NCBI GenBank assembly: GCA_019391515.1
Contig: JAHXQP010000010.1
Location: forward strand, 1-64,000
DNA from: Clostridiaceae bacterium
GTDB taxonomy: Bacteria > Bacillota > Clostridia > Tissierellales > Sporanaerobacteraceae
DNA: 64,000 nucleotides
Direction: 5' to 3'
The translations under genes were made by a program, and so were the position numbers. This document shows, in pieces, positions 25,676 through 35,189 of the stretch (the stretch's first letter is position 1; every line of letters begins with the position of its first letter). The notes under the pieces were generated by a model. That model searched no databases. It had not been told where the DNA came from and saw only the letters and a program-made list of their open reading frames with translations.

Positions 25676-26269
25676 ATGAGGAAAGTTGTAGGTCTTATGG
25701 GAAGTCCAAGAAAAGGTAAAAATACTGATATACTGCTTGAGTCTTTTCTCAAGGGGATAGATGAAAAGGATTATAGTATAGATAAAGTATATTTAAGAGA
25801 AAAAAATTTAAAATATTGTATAGCTTGTGGCTCTTGTGAAAGGAATGGAAAATGTGTATTGGAAGATGATATGAATGAAATATATGATTTATTTGATACA
25901 GGAGATATCTTTGTTTTAGCTTCGCCACTATATTTCAATTCTGTAAGTAGTTTGACGAAAATAGTTATTGACAGATGCCAAAGATATTGGTCATTGAAAC
26001 GTGCTTTAAATCAGAGTTACAGAAAAGATAAAAATAGAATAGGCATATTTCTATCAGTAGGTGGAGCAGCTTTTGAACATGATCAGTTTCAAGCCTGTAT
26101 AAGGACTGTAGATTTGTTCTTTAAATCAATAGATGTAAAATATCTAGGTAATTATTTTGTTTCTGGAACAGATAAACTATCTATATGGAATAGAGAAGAT
26201 GTACTTCAAGAAGTTCAAAACATAGGCAAAAATATAGAGAGTATATCTAACTTCTACCTTCACAGGTAG
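25676..26269 (+). CDS. Flavodoxin-family NADPH-dependent FMN reductase / iron-sulfur flavoprotein-like
   Basis: This 197-residue protein has the FMN phosphate-binding loop GSPRKGKNT (8-16) of the NADPH-dependent FMN reductase family, then a Cys-rich motif CIACGSCERNGKC (about 49-61) of the type that binds [4Fe-4S] in archaeal iron-sulfur flavoproteins. ASPLYFNSVSS is the second FMN loop. It probably transfers electrons to or from a low-potential carrier; the substrate is unknown. GGAGG lies at the end of folK, and a terminator overlaps the 3' end, so it is the last gene of the folate run. Confidence 0.82.
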   Translation: MRKVVGLMGSPRKGKNTDILLESFLKGIDEKDYSIDKVYLREKNLKYCIACGSCERNGKCVLEDDMNEIYDLFDTGDIFVLASPLYFNSVSSLTKIVIDRCQRYWSLKRALNQSYRKDKNRIGIFLSVGGAAFEHDQFQACIRTVDLFFKSIDVKYLGNYFVSGTDKLSIWNREDVLQEVQNIGKNIESISNFYLHR

Positions 26270-26278
26270 AAGTTTTTC
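26250..26278 (+). terminator. Terminator at the end of the folate/flavoprotein run
   Basis: AACTTCTACCT / AGGTAGAAGTT stem with a four-base loop, followed by TTTTT. The gene's stop is inside the right arm. Confidence 0.78.
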
Positions 26279-26307
26279 TATTACAATGAGAAAGAGGAGT
26301 GATATTT

Positions 26308-27429
26308 ATGATACGCTTTTTAACAGCAGGTGAATCCCATGGAAAAGAATTAATAGGCATATTGGAAGGAATCCCTGCCAATATTGACATAGATATGGAT
26401 TTTATAAACAATGAATTGAAAAGAAGACAAAAAGGTTATGGTAGAAGTGAAAGAATGGATATGGAAAAAGATGAGATGGATATAATATCTGGGATAAATA
26501 ATGGAAAAACTACGGGTAATCCTATTAGCTTTAAAATAAAGAATAAGGGATATTTAGAAGTTCTTGAAAAGATATACAGACCTAGACCTGGCCATGGAGA
26601 TATTTCAGGAGCTATAAAATACAACCAAGACAATGTGAGAAACGTATTGGAAAGGGCAAGTGCAAGAGAAACAGCTGTAAGGGTAGGGATTGGAAGTATA
26701 TGCAAGTCTCTTTTGGAAAAATTAAATATAGAAATATATAGCCATGTAATCCAAGTAGGGGGAATAGTATCGGAAAAATCTATTTATGAAAAAGGAAATA
26801 TTGAAGATATAAAAGAAGCTGATAAGTCTATTGTAAGGGTTGTAGATAGTTTAGCAGAAGAAAAGATAGTTAAAAAGATAAAAAGTGCAAAGGAAAAAGG
26901 GGATACATTAGGGGGGACTATTGAGTTAATAGCAGTAAATATTCCAGTAGGATTAGGTAGTTATGCCACCTGGGAGAGCCGATTGGATGGGAAGATTGCT
27001 CAAAGTATAATGAGTATACCTGGAATAAAAGCTGTAGAGATAGGGAATGGTTTAGAAGGTGGAAAAAGTTATGGCTCTCAAGTCCATGATGAAATATTTT
27101 ATGAAGAAAAATATTTCAGAAAGACCAACAATGCAGGGGGAATAGAAGCAGGAGTTTCAAATGGAGAGGATATAGTAGTTAGATGCACTATGAAACCTAT
27201 ACCGACCCTTAGAAAACCTTTGAACAGCGTAGATATGACTACTAAATCAGTGTCATTAGCCCAGATAGAGCGTTCAGATGTATTGGCAGTTCCTTCTGCT
27301 AGTATAGTAGCAGAAAGTATGCTGGCTTATACTTTATCCCAAGAAATAATGAAAAAATTTGGTGGAGATAGTATAGAGGAATTAAAAAGAAATTATTTTA
27401 ATTATATAGATGGAGTATCTAGTAGGTGA
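26308..27429 (+). CDS. aroC: Chorismate synthase
   Basis: This 373-residue enzyme makes chorismate from EPSP with reduced FMN. Its motifs are in order: RFLTAGESHG at the start, RPGHGD, RASARETA and, late, KPIPTLRKPL. ATG 26308 has AGAGGAG about nine bases upstream; GTG 26299 is within that site. It opens an aroC-aroB-aroA run, and aroB begins a few bases after its stop. Confidence 0.97.
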   Translation: MIRFLTAGESHGKELIGILEGIPANIDIDMDFINNELKRRQKGYGRSERMDMEKDEMDIISGINNGKTTGNPISFKIKNKGYLEVLEKIYRPRPGHGDISGAIKYNQDNVRNVLERASARETAVRVGIGSICKSLLEKLNIEIYSHVIQVGGIVSEKSIYEKGNIEDIKEADKSIVRVVDSLAEEKIVKKIKSAKEKGDTLGGTIELIAVNIPVGLGSYATWESRLDGKIAQSIMSIPGIKAVEIGNGLEGGKSYGSQVHDEIFYEEKYFRKTNNAGGIEAGVSNGEDIVVRCTMKPIPTLRKPLNSVDMTTKSVSLAQIERSDVLAVPSASIVAESMLAYTLSQEIMKKFGGDSIEELKRNYFNYIDGVSSR

Positions 27430-27433
27430 TAAT

Positions 27434-28480
27434 ATGGATATAGTTATAGGAAAGCATTTATTCGATGATATAAGAAAGTTTTTAAGTGAAAATATAGAGG
27501 GAAATATTTTTTTAATAACGGATGAAAATGTAAGTAAATATTATTTAGATAAAATTCTCCAATATATATCTGACTTTAAGGTTAATGTATATACTTTAAC
27601 TCCAGGAGAAGAGTCTAAAAGTTTAGATATTGTTAAAGATATATACAGTGAACTTATAGAAGCTAACTGCGATAGGAATACGATAATAATAAGCTTTGGT
27701 GGAGGAGTAGTAGGGGATATTTCAGGATTTGTAGCTTCTACTTATTTAAGAGGCGTAGATTATATTCAGATACCCACTACATTATTATCCCAAGTAGATA
27801 GTAGTATTGGAGGAAAAGTTGGAGTAGATTTTAAAGGTTATAAAAATATGATAGGTTCCTTTTATTTTCCATTAGCTACTTTTATAGATATAGAACTACT
27901 TAAATCTTTAGACACTAGAGATATAACATCAGGGGTAGGGGAAGTCTTAAAGTATGGAATTATATACGACCATGAGTTTTTAAAATATGTCTATTCTAAT
28001 ATAGATAGTATTTATAATTTTGATGATGAAGCCTTAGAAACAATTGTAAATAGATCGGTTTTCATTAAAAAAGAAATAGTTTCACAAGACAAAAGGGATA
28101 AGGGAATAAGAAAAATACTCAATTTTGGCCATACTATAGGCCATGGAATTGAATCTTTCTATGACTTTAAAAGATATAATCATGGTGAAGCTGTTATATT
28201 GGGAATGATATACGAAAGCTTTATTTCCAAGGAAATAGGTCTAATAGAGGAAAAGTATTTCAATGAAATATTTAATGTTTTAACTAAGTTAGTAGAACCA
28301 GAAATATTTAATGAAGAGGAAATAAATGCAATACTGAAGAATATGGCCTATGATAAGAAGAATAGGAAGAATAAAATTGTGTTTGTTCTTCCAACAGATA
28401 GGGGAGAGGTTCAAATATTTGATAATATTGAGAAAGATTTAATTAAAAAAACTTTAAGTGGTGATTGGATATGGAAATAA
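27434..28480 (+). CDS. aroB: 3-dehydroquinate synthase
   Basis: This 348-residue enzyme converts DAHP to 3-dehydroquinate with NAD and a metal. It has SFGGGVVGDISGFVAS for NAD, PTTLLSQVDSSIGGK, and the metal ligand region LNFGHTIGHGIE. ATG 27434 is five bases after the aroC stop with TAGGTGAT upstream. The gene overlaps aroA by ten bases. Confidence 0.96.
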   Translation: MDIVIGKHLFDDIRKFLSENIEGNIFLITDENVSKYYLDKILQYISDFKVNVYTLTPGEESKSLDIVKDIYSELIEANCDRNTIIISFGGGVVGDISGFVASTYLRGVDYIQIPTTLLSQVDSSIGGKVGVDFKGYKNMIGSFYFPLATFIDIELLKSLDTRDITSGVGEVLKYGIIYDHEFLKYVYSNIDSIYNFDDEALETIVNRSVFIKKEIVSQDKRDKGIRKILNFGHTIGHGIESFYDFKRYNHGEAVILGMIYESFISKEIGLIEEKYFNEIFNVLTKLVEPEIFNEEEINAILKNMAYDKKNRKNKIVFVLPTDRGEVQIFDNIEKDLIKKTLSGDWIWK

Positions 28481-29751
28481 AGGGTGACAATAAAGCCTTA
28501 AGAGGGGAAATAAGGGTTCCAGGAGATAAATCTATTTCACATAGAAGTATAATATTAGGTTCTATAGCTGAAGGTAAAACAGAGATATGTAATTTTTTAA
28601 ACTCAGAAGATACTATTGCAACTATAAATTGTCTTACGAAAATGGGAGTTTATATAGAAGTAGAAGATGATAAAGTAATAGTAGAAGGTAAAGGATTAAA
28701 TGGATTAAATCCTCCAGAGAGTATTTTAAATTGTAAAAACTCGGGCACTACTATGAGACTTATGAGTGGTATATTAGTAGGACAAGATTTTCCTACTACT
28801 CTAGTAGGAGATGATTCTTTAAACAATAGACCTATGAATAGAATTATAACACCTTTGAGAAAAATGGGAGGAAATATTGAGGGGTTAGATAATGAATATC
28901 CTCCATTGAAAATTTCCCCTGTTCAGAAATTAAATGGTATTTATTATGAAATGCCTGTAGCAAGTGCTCAAGTAAAATCAGCTATACTATTGGCTTCTCT
29001 TTTTGCAGATGGAAAGACTATAGTTAAGGAAAAAGCTCTTTCTAGAGACCATACAGAAAGAATGCTAAAGACTTTTGGTGTCGATATTTATAAATCTGAT
29101 GGTTTAATTTATTTAAATCCACCTATTAAATTAAGAGGTAAAAACTTATATATTTCAGGAGATTTTTCTTCTGCTTCATTTTTTATAGTGGCTGCTTTAA
29201 TTTTAGAAGGCTCTGAAATAGTTATAAAAGATGTAGGGTTAAATGAAACTAGAACAGGACTTATAGATATACTTAAGAAAATGGGTGGAAATATTGAAAT
29301 ATCTAATGTAAATACTTTAAACAATGAACCAGTAGGGGATATATTGGTTAAATACTCTAAACTCAAAGGGATAGATATAAAAGGGGATGAAATAGGTACA
29401 TTTATAGATGAGGTACCTATATTAGCAGTAGCTAGTGCATTTGCAGAGGGAACTACAGTTATAAGGAATGCTAGTGAATTAAAGTATAAGGAAAGTGACA
29501 GAATAAAAGTTATGGCAAATGAAATGAGAAAAATGGGTGTCGCAATAGAAGAACTTGGAGATGGAATGATAATACAAGGAAATTCTTCATTGAAACCAGC
29601 AAAATTAGAAAGTCATAATGATCACAGGATTGCTATGGCCCTTTCTATTGCAGCTTTAAAAGCTAAAGGAACTTCTTATTTATCAAATCATGAATGCATT
29701 AATATATCTTTTCCTACATTTTTCGATATTTTATTAGAGAATATTGTCTAA
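28471..29751 (+). CDS. aroA: 3-phosphoshikimate 1-carboxyvinyltransferase (EPSP synthase)
   Basis: This 426-residue enzyme transfers enolpyruvate from PEP to shikimate-3-phosphate. It shows GDKSISHRS near residue 18, NSGTTMRL, the central ASAQVKSA, and late KESDRI and NDHRIAMAL. The NSGTTMR loop has Thr where class I enzymes often have GNAGTAMR, placing it with class II-type enzymes. ATG 28471 lies inside the end of aroB. aroE, aroK and aroF are not in the window. Confidence 0.96.
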   Translation: MEIKGDNKALRGEIRVPGDKSISHRSIILGSIAEGKTEICNFLNSEDTIATINCLTKMGVYIEVEDDKVIVEGKGLNGLNPPESILNCKNSGTTMRLMSGILVGQDFPTTLVGDDSLNNRPMNRIITPLRKMGGNIEGLDNEYPPLKISPVQKLNGIYYEMPVASAQVKSAILLASLFADGKTIVKEKALSRDHTERMLKTFGVDIYKSDGLIYLNPPIKLRGKNLYISGDFSSASFFIVAALILEGSEIVIKDVGLNETRTGLIDILKKMGGNIEISNVNTLNNEPVGDILVKYSKLKGIDIKGDEIGTFIDEVPILAVASAFAEGTTVIRNASELKYKESDRIKVMANEMRKMGVAIEELGDGMIIQGNSSLKPAKLESHNDHRIAMALSIAALKAKGTSYLSNHECINISFPTFFDILLENIV

Positions 29752-29846
29752 TTATTTGATTTTTATATAATAAAGTCATATAATAATAAAAGTGAGAATT
29801 TCAATAGTATATGTATATTTATATAGATTTTAAGGAGGAGTATTTG

Positions 29847-30416
29847 ATGAAAACAAAATTACCAATAGCTATGTCAAACAAACATATTCACTTGTCAAAA
29901 GAAGATTTAGAAGTTTTATTTGGAGAAGGTTATGAATTAACTAAAAAGAAAGATTTAGTTCAACCAGGTCAATTTGCTGCTGAAGAAAGAGTAGAGATTG
30001 TTGGACCTAAAGGAAGCTTGAAAGTTAGAGTATTAGGACCAGTTAGAAAGAATACTCAAGTAGAAGTATCAGTAACTGATGCTTTTAGTCTTGGAGTTGA
30101 ATCTGTAATCAGAAATTCAGGAGATATAGAAGGAACACCTGGACTTAAAGTAGTTGGACCTAAAGGTGAAGTTGACCTAGACAAAGGCGTTATTGTAGCT
30201 GCAAGACATATTCATATGCATACTGATGAAGCTAAAGAATATGGAGTTAAAGATGGAGATATAGTTAGTGTTAAAATTGATGGAATTAGAGGACTAACTT
30301 TCCATAATGTATTAGTTAGATCTGGAGAAGGTCATAAATTAGAAATGCATGTAGACATGGAAGAAGGAAATGCTGCAGGCGTAAAAAATGGAGACCTTAT
30401 AGAAATAATTAAGTAA
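29847..30416 (+). CDS. pduL: Phosphate propanoyltransferase (PduL-type phosphotransacylase)
   Basis: This 189-residue protein matches PduL, which interconverts acyl-CoA and acyl-phosphate. SNKHIHLS (about 10-17) and ARHIHMH (about 119-125) hold the zinc-binding His residues of the two beta-barrel domains. No microcompartment shell gene is near, so it may be a general phosphotransacetylase. TAAGGAGGAG lies before ATG 29847; an in-frame ATG at 29811 has no site. deoC begins 12 bases after the stop and is likely co-transcribed. Confidence 0.92.
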   Translation: MKTKLPIAMSNKHIHLSKEDLEVLFGEGYELTKKKDLVQPGQFAAEERVEIVGPKGSLKVRVLGPVRKNTQVEVSVTDAFSLGVESVIRNSGDIEGTPGLKVVGPKGEVDLDKGVIVAARHIHMHTDEAKEYGVKDGDIVSVKIDGIRGLTFHNVLVRSGEGHKLEMHVDMEEGNAAGVKNGDLIEIIK

Positions 30417-30428
30417 TGGGGGTATATT

Positions 30429-31085
30429 ATGTCAAATATAACATCTATAATTGATCACACTTTACTTAAACCAGAAGCTACAAAGGAAATGGTTAAAAAA
30501 TTATGTAGTGAAGCTAAAGAATACAATTTCTTTTCAGTTTGTGTAAATCCTTATTATGTAAAGACTGCTAAAGAGGAGTTAGAAGGTAGCAATGTAAAAG
30601 TAGCTACAGTAATAGGATTTCCACTAGGAAGTACACCTAAGGAAGTAAAGGCTTTTGAAGCTTCAGAAGCTATTAAAAATGGTGCTGATGAACTGGATAT
30701 GGTGATCAATATTGGTGCTTTAAAGGATGGAGATTATACTACAGTGGAAGAAGATATAAAAGATGTAGTAAATGAGGCAGCAGATAAGGCATTAGTTAAA
30801 GTAATTATAGAGACTTGTCTTTTAGACGATGATGAAAAGAAAAAAGCATGTGAAATAGCTAAAGCTGCTGGGGCTAATTTTGTTAAAACCTCCACAGGTT
30901 TTAGCACAGGGGGAGCTACTGCAGAAGATGTAAAACTTATGAGAAAAGTTGTAGGAGAAGATTTAGGAGTTAAGGCTTCTGGTGGTATTAGAGACTATGA
31001 AACTGCTAAGAAAATGGTTGAAGCAGGAGCAAGTAGGATAGGAGCTAGTTCATCTGTAGAAATAGCAAAAGAAATGAAGAAATAA
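30429..31085 (+). CDS. deoC: Deoxyribose-phosphate aldolase
   Basis: This 218-residue class I aldolase splits deoxyribose-5-phosphate to glyceraldehyde-3-phosphate and acetaldehyde. Lys153 in FVKTSTGF is the Schiff-base residue; [12 protein letters not shown] and KASGGI hold the other conserved residues. GGGGGT is before ATG 30429. Linked to pduL, it could feed acetaldehyde-derived acetyl-CoA to acetyl-phosphate, by inference. It is the last gene before a 480-base gap. Confidence 0.95.
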   Translation: MSNITSIIDHTLLKPEATKEMVKKLCSEAKEYNFFSVCVNPYYVKTAKEELEGSNVKVATVIGFPLGSTPKEVKAFEASEAIKNGADELDMVINIGALKDGDYTTVEEDIKDVVNEAADKALVKVIIETCLLDDDEKKKACEIAKAAGANFVKTSTGFSTGGATAEDVKLMRKVVGEDLGVKASGGIRDYETAKKMVEAGASRIGASSSVEIAKEMKK

Positions 31086-31164
31086 ATGGAAGAATATATA
31101 AAGTTTTTAATAATAAACTGTTTTAAAATATTTTAGGAAAGTCTATTTATTTTTAGAAATACAA

Positions 31165-31170
31165 TATAAT
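31165..31170 (+). promoter_or_regulatory. TATAAT -10 box for the candidate leader RNA
   Basis: A perfect TATAAT lies about 12 bases before the first arm of the candidate RNA. No clear -35 box is seen at the usual distance. Confidence 0.35.
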
Positions 31171-31176
31171 TAATTT

Positions 31177-31391
31177 CAATAAATTGGGAAAGCTATGATT
31201 ATTTACAAGTGTCTGGGTATATATAATGGAGGAGAAAAGAAAAGAAGTTTTACATAAATCAATAATATCATGAACCTGTAGAGTATTAGATCCAGACATT
31301 ATGGTTAAGCTTCAACTATAATATGTTTTTTATTTAACTGTATTTGCCAAAGTTTTTAATGAATATAATAAAAGCCTTGGCAAATATTTTT
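31177..31391 (+). ncRNA. Candidate structured RNA ending in an intrinsic terminator, unknown class
   Basis: This 480-base gap without genes holds nested complementary segments. AAGCT (about 31190) pairs with AGCTT (about 31309). Inside it TGTCTGGGT (about 31210) pairs with ATCCAGACA (about 31290) over nine pairs with one G-U. A purine-rich single-stranded stretch (GGAGGAGAAAAGAAAAGAAG) lies between. A terminator hairpin follows at 31341-31391 with a T run. The following gene starts 177 bases later. It does not fit the riboswitch consensuses I know (purine, SAM, TPP, lysine, T-box, THF, ZTP). It could be an sRNA or a leader. Confidence 0.4.
31341..31391 (+). terminator. Terminator in the deoC to ATP-grasp gap
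   Basis: TATTTGCCAA / TTGGCAAATA ten-base stem with a long loop, followed by TTTTTTAAT. It ends either the pduL-deoC transcript or the candidate RNA. Confidence 0.65.
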
Positions 31392-31567
31392 TAATAATGT
31401 TTTAGTTTAGTGTATATTTCTATTATGTAATTATCAGGGAAAATATATTATTTGTTGTTGCTTTTAGAGATATATGTTTACTTATATAAATTTTTATGCT
31501 AAACTTTTTTCATAATGCATTATCATGAAAAAGTATGTTTTTTATCTATAATGAGGTGAAATAGCAA

Positions 31568-32761
31568 ATGAAAAATAAAGTAGTAGTTTTAGGAGCAAAT
31601 TATTATATTGGTCTTAGTATAATACGTTGTTTAGGAATTCATAATATACCTGTTGTTGCAGTAGATTATTCTAAAAAGGGTACATATGGTTTTCATTCTA
31701 AATATATATCAGAAAAATTAATTGGTCCCGATTGCAAAAAAGATCCTGAAGGCCTTTTACATTTTTTAATTGATTATGCTAAAAAACAAGAAATGCCTCC
31801 AGTATTATTTCCTACAGCAGACGGCTATGCAGAATTTATTGATAAATATTTGCCTATACTAAGTAAATACTATTTAATAAATCAAACGGAACAAGGGTTG
31901 TTTACAAAAGTCATAAACAAAGAAACTCTCCATTCTTTAGCTAAAAAGCACGATATGCTGGTTCCAGAGACAGTTTATGTGAATGAAGTAGACTTCGAAA
32001 AAAAAGTAGAAGAAAACATTAAATTTCCATGTTTAGTAAAGCCTACAAATTCACCCGAATTTGTAGCTCATTTTAGGAAAAAGTTATTTAAGGTTTATAA
32101 TATGGAAGAGTTAAATGAGGCAATTAAAAAATCTGAAGATGCAAATTTAGAGGTGATAATCCAAAGGATTATTCCGGGATTTGACGATCATATGTATACT
32201 TTTGATGCTTATTTAAATCAAGATTCAAAAGTAAGCCATTGGATGACATGTCAAAAATTAAGACAGTTTCCTATAAACTATGGTGCATCTGTATATACAA
32301 TACAAAAACATATACCTGAATTATATGAAATAGGCGGAAAGTTCTTAGAGGATATTGGGTTTAAGGGTTTTGCAGAAATAGAGTTTAAGAAAGATGCTGA
32401 TACCGGTAAATTTTACATGATAGAAATAAATGCGAGAACTACAAATCTTAATAGTTTATTATATAAAGCAGGAATTAATATGCCTTATTTAGCTTATAGC
32501 GAATTAACTGGACAACTCCCAGAAGATTATGCTATAGAAGAAGACACCAATATAGCTTTTTGGTATGGTTATGAAGATTTATTAGCAATAAAGGCTTATA
32601 GAAAATCTAAGCAATTAGGCCTAGGAGAGATTCTTAAAACATTTAATCGCCCTAAAGCCTATGCAATTTGGGACATAAAGGACCCAATGCCAGCATTTGC
32701 TTTCCTAGGAAATAAGGTAAAACGTGTATTTAGTAAAATCGGAGAAAAAATTAATAGTTAA
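31568..32761 (+). CDS. ATP-grasp carboxylate-amine ligase
   Basis: This 397-residue ATP-grasp enzyme has an N-terminal Rossmann-like domain (VVVLGANYYIGLSIIR), a central ATP-binding domain (FPCLVKPTNS, VIIQRIIPGFDD), and metal ligands in FAEIEFKK and FYMIEINART. Such enzymes activate a carboxylate as acyl-phosphate and join it to an amine. The next genes are a MurE-like ligase and an Asp/Glu racemase, a set resembling the Enterococcus faecium D-aspartate ligase (Asl) plus racemase pair that adds D-Asp to peptidoglycan precursors. That role is inference. AATGAGGTG precedes ATG 31568. Confidence 0.8.
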   Translation: MKNKVVVLGANYYIGLSIIRCLGIHNIPVVAVDYSKKGTYGFHSKYISEKLIGPDCKKDPEGLLHFLIDYAKKQEMPPVLFPTADGYAEFIDKYLPILSKYYLINQTEQGLFTKVINKETLHSLAKKHDMLVPETVYVNEVDFEKKVEENIKFPCLVKPTNSPEFVAHFRKKLFKVYNMEELNEAIKKSEDANLEVIIQRIIPGFDDHMYTFDAYLNQDSKVSHWMTCQKLRQFPINYGASVYTIQKHIPELYEIGGKFLEDIGFKGFAEIEFKKDADTGKFYMIEINARTTNLNSLLYKAGINMPYLAYSELTGQLPEDYAIEEDTNIAFWYGYEDLLAIKAYRKSKQLGLGEILKTFNRPKAYAIWDIKDPMPAFAFLGNKVKRVFSKIGEKINS

Positions 32762-32777
32762 CGTGGGAGGTGAACAA

Positions 32778-34322
32778 ATGATAAAATTATCTGAATTACT
32801 TAAGAATATAGAGGTAATTAAATATCTTAATGAAAAAGAAATAGGTATTGAAGGTATTAGCTATGATTCCAGAAGGGTTAAAGAAGGGGATTTATTTGTA
32901 TGTATAAAAGGATATAAAACTGATGGACATAGATATATATCCCAAGCAATTAAGAATGGAGCAAAGGGAATTATAGTTGAAGATATACAGGATATATGTG
33001 AGGTTCCTCAAGTTCAGGTTAAAGATTCACGTAAGGCTTTATCAGCTTTAAGTGCTATATTTTATGGGTATCCATCAAAGGATATGAAAGTTATTGGCAT
33101 TACTGGAACTAATGGAAAAACATCTACATCTTTTCTAGCGAATTCTATACTAGAAAATCATAAGTTAAAAACAGGACTTATTGGTACTATTATGGTTAAA
33201 TATGGTGATTATTTAAATCCATCTAGTCTAACTACACCAGAATCTCTTGATCTTCAAAAATATTTTCATCAAATGAAAAAAGAAAATGTATCTCATGCTA
33301 TAATGGAGGTTTCATCATCTGCTTTAGAATTAAGTAGGGTGGCTGATGTAGACTATGATATAGTAACCTTTAATAATATAAGTAGGGAACATATAGATGT
33401 CCATGGTTCTTTTGATGAATATTTAAAAGTCAAATCTAGCCTTATAAAAAATGTAAAAGAAAATGGATGGGCAATTTTGAACTTAGATTGTCCTTACTCT
33501 TCATCTTTAATAAATAAAACTAAAGGGAATGTTTTAACATATGGCATAAAACACAAAAATGGAGACCTATCTATCAGCAATTTAGATCTTTCTACTGGAA
33601 GGGGAAAATTCACAGTAGAACTTTCTAAATCATTAATAGTGGGAAAAACAGAATATAAACCTCAAAAATTTGGAATAGAGTTAGGAGTACCAGGTTACCA
33701 TTCAATTTATAACTCTCTAGTGGCTATTTCTATAGGATTATTATGTGAGGTGCCTATAAATACTATTCAAGAAGCTTTAAGTTCATTTACAGGTGTAGAA
33801 CGCCGTTTCCAATTTATTTATGATGAAGACTTTAAGATTATTGATGACCATTTTGCCAATGTTGGAAATATAGATGTAACTATGGAGACCTTAAGTTTAA
33901 TGGATTATTCAAATATCCATTTAGTATATGCAATTAGGGGAAATCGTGGCGTTATAACAAATAGTGAAAATGCCGAAACTATTGCTAAATGGGCTAAGAA
34001 ACTAGGTATAAAAGGAATAATTGCAACTAAAAGTGCTTCTCATGTTACGGAGAAAGATAGAGTGTCAAATGATGAGGTTAGAGTTTTCAAAGAAATAATG
34101 GATAGAGAAGGAATTACTGTATATTTATATAATGAACTTCCTCATGCTATAGATCATGCTTTAACCAATGCTTCTTCTGGAGATATTATATTATTGGCAG
34201 GTTGTCAGGGTATGGATTATGGTGCTCAGATAACTTTAGAAGCACTTTACAAATTAAGACCTGATTTAAATAAAGAAGAATTATTAGGACCTTTAAAAAA
34301 TAGAATAGCAGGAATTGCTTAG
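32778..34322 (+). CDS. MurE-like Mur ligase with a divergent C-terminal domain
   Basis: This 514-residue protein follows MurE at first: SYDSRRVKEGDLF in the UDP-binding domain, P-loop GITGTNGKTSTS (about 115-126), TTPESLDLQ, MEVSSSALEL and REHIDVHGSFDEYLKVKSSL with the carbamylated Lys. The C-terminal domain differs: the usual DYAHTP is DDHFANVG and the DNPR/DDPR motif that picks the amino acid is absent; instead it has AIRGNRGV and AGCQGMDYGA. MurE normally adds Lys or DAP to UDP-MurNAc-Ala-Glu. The substrate here is unknown. GGGAGGTG lies before ATG 32778. Confidence 0.8.
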   Translation: MIKLSELLKNIEVIKYLNEKEIGIEGISYDSRRVKEGDLFVCIKGYKTDGHRYISQAIKNGAKGIIVEDIQDICEVPQVQVKDSRKALSALSAIFYGYPSKDMKVIGITGTNGKTSTSFLANSILENHKLKTGLIGTIMVKYGDYLNPSSLTTPESLDLQKYFHQMKKENVSHAIMEVSSSALELSRVADVDYDIVTFNNISREHIDVHGSFDEYLKVKSSLIKNVKENGWAILNLDCPYSSSLINKTKGNVLTYGIKHKNGDLSISNLDLSTGRGKFTVELSKSLIVGKTEYKPQKFGIELGVPGYHSIYNSLVAISIGLLCEVPINTIQEALSSFTGVERRFQFIYDEDFKIIDDHFANVGNIDVTMETLSLMDYSNIHLVYAIRGNRGVITNSENAETIAKWAKKLGIKGIIATKSASHVTEKDRVSNDEVRVFKEIMDREGITVYLYNELPHAIDHALTNASSGDIILLAGCQGMDYGAQITLEALYKLRPDLNKEELLGPLKNRIAGIA

Positions 34323-34343
34323 TTTACGGAGGAAAAATAGATT

Positions 34344-35036
34344 ATGAATGATAAAATAATAGGAATAATTGGTGGCATGGGACCTGAAGCTACAGCAGAA
34401 CTGTATATGAAAATTATTAAGGCTACAAAGGTGAATAGAGATCAAGATCATTTTAGAGTGATTATAGATAGCAATCCTAAAATACCTGATAGAACTCAAG
34501 CCATTTTAAATAATGGTGAAAGTCCTGTAGAAGCTATAGTAGAAACTGCAAAAAATTTAGAAAAATCAGGGGTTGACATAGGATGTTTGCCTTGTATTAC
34601 ATCACATTATTTTATTGAAGAAATACAAAAACAAATTGCATTTAAAATTTTAAATGCATTAGAAGAGTTAAATATATATTTAAAGGATAATTATCCCCAG
34701 GTAAAAAATATAGGAATTTTAGCTACAACTGGAACTATTAAAACAAATTTATTCAATAAGTATCTTCCGGATTTTAACATTGTTTATGTAGATAGTACAA
34801 CCCAATCTGAAAAAGTTATGGATGCAATATACGGAGAGGGCGGTATTAAAAGAGGAAATACAAAGGGAAAGCCTTTAAAACTCCTTACAGAAGCTTCTCA
34901 AGAATTAGTAGATAAAGGTGCAGAGATTATAATAGCTGGTTGTACAGAAATCACATTAGCATTAAAACCCCATAATATAAACAAGCCATTAATAGACCCT
35001 ATGGATGTAGTGGCTGAAAGTATAGTGAAATTTTAG
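34344..35036 (+). CDS. Aspartate/glutamate racemase family protein
   Basis: This 230-residue PLP-independent racemase has GGMGPEAT (about 9-16), Cys in LPCITSH and the second catalytic Cys in AGCTEITLAL, so both residues of the two-base mechanism are kept. The segment DSNPKIPDRTQAIL is typical of aspartate racemases. It would supply D-Asp or D-Glu to the two ligases upstream. The start lies 21 bases after the Mur ligase stop. A terminator follows, closing a three-gene unit. Confidence 0.88.
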   Translation: MNDKIIGIIGGMGPEATAELYMKIIKATKVNRDQDHFRVIIDSNPKIPDRTQAILNNGESPVEAIVETAKNLEKSGVDIGCLPCITSHYFIEEIQKQIAFKILNALEELNIYLKDNYPQVKNIGILATTGTIKTNLFNKYLPDFNIVYVDSTTQSEKVMDAIYGEGGIKRGNTKGKPLKLLTEASQELVDKGAEIIIAGCTEITLALKPHNINKPLIDPMDVVAESIVKF

Positions 35037-35059
35037 TATTGAGTAAGAAAGTAGATTTT

Positions 35060-35106
35060 GAAAGTTTCTTTTAGCTATTTTTAGATGGCCAAAAGAAGCT
35101 TTTTTA
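35060..35106 (+). terminator. Terminator after the racemase gene
   Basis: GTTTCTTTT pairs with AAAAGAAGC across a loop of about 20 bases, followed by TTTTTT. Confidence 0.55.
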
Positions 35107-35189
35107 TAATTATAATGTAATAATATTATTACATAGAGGACAAACGTGTTATAATGGATAAGTAAAATTAAATATTTAAATCCCTAAAT

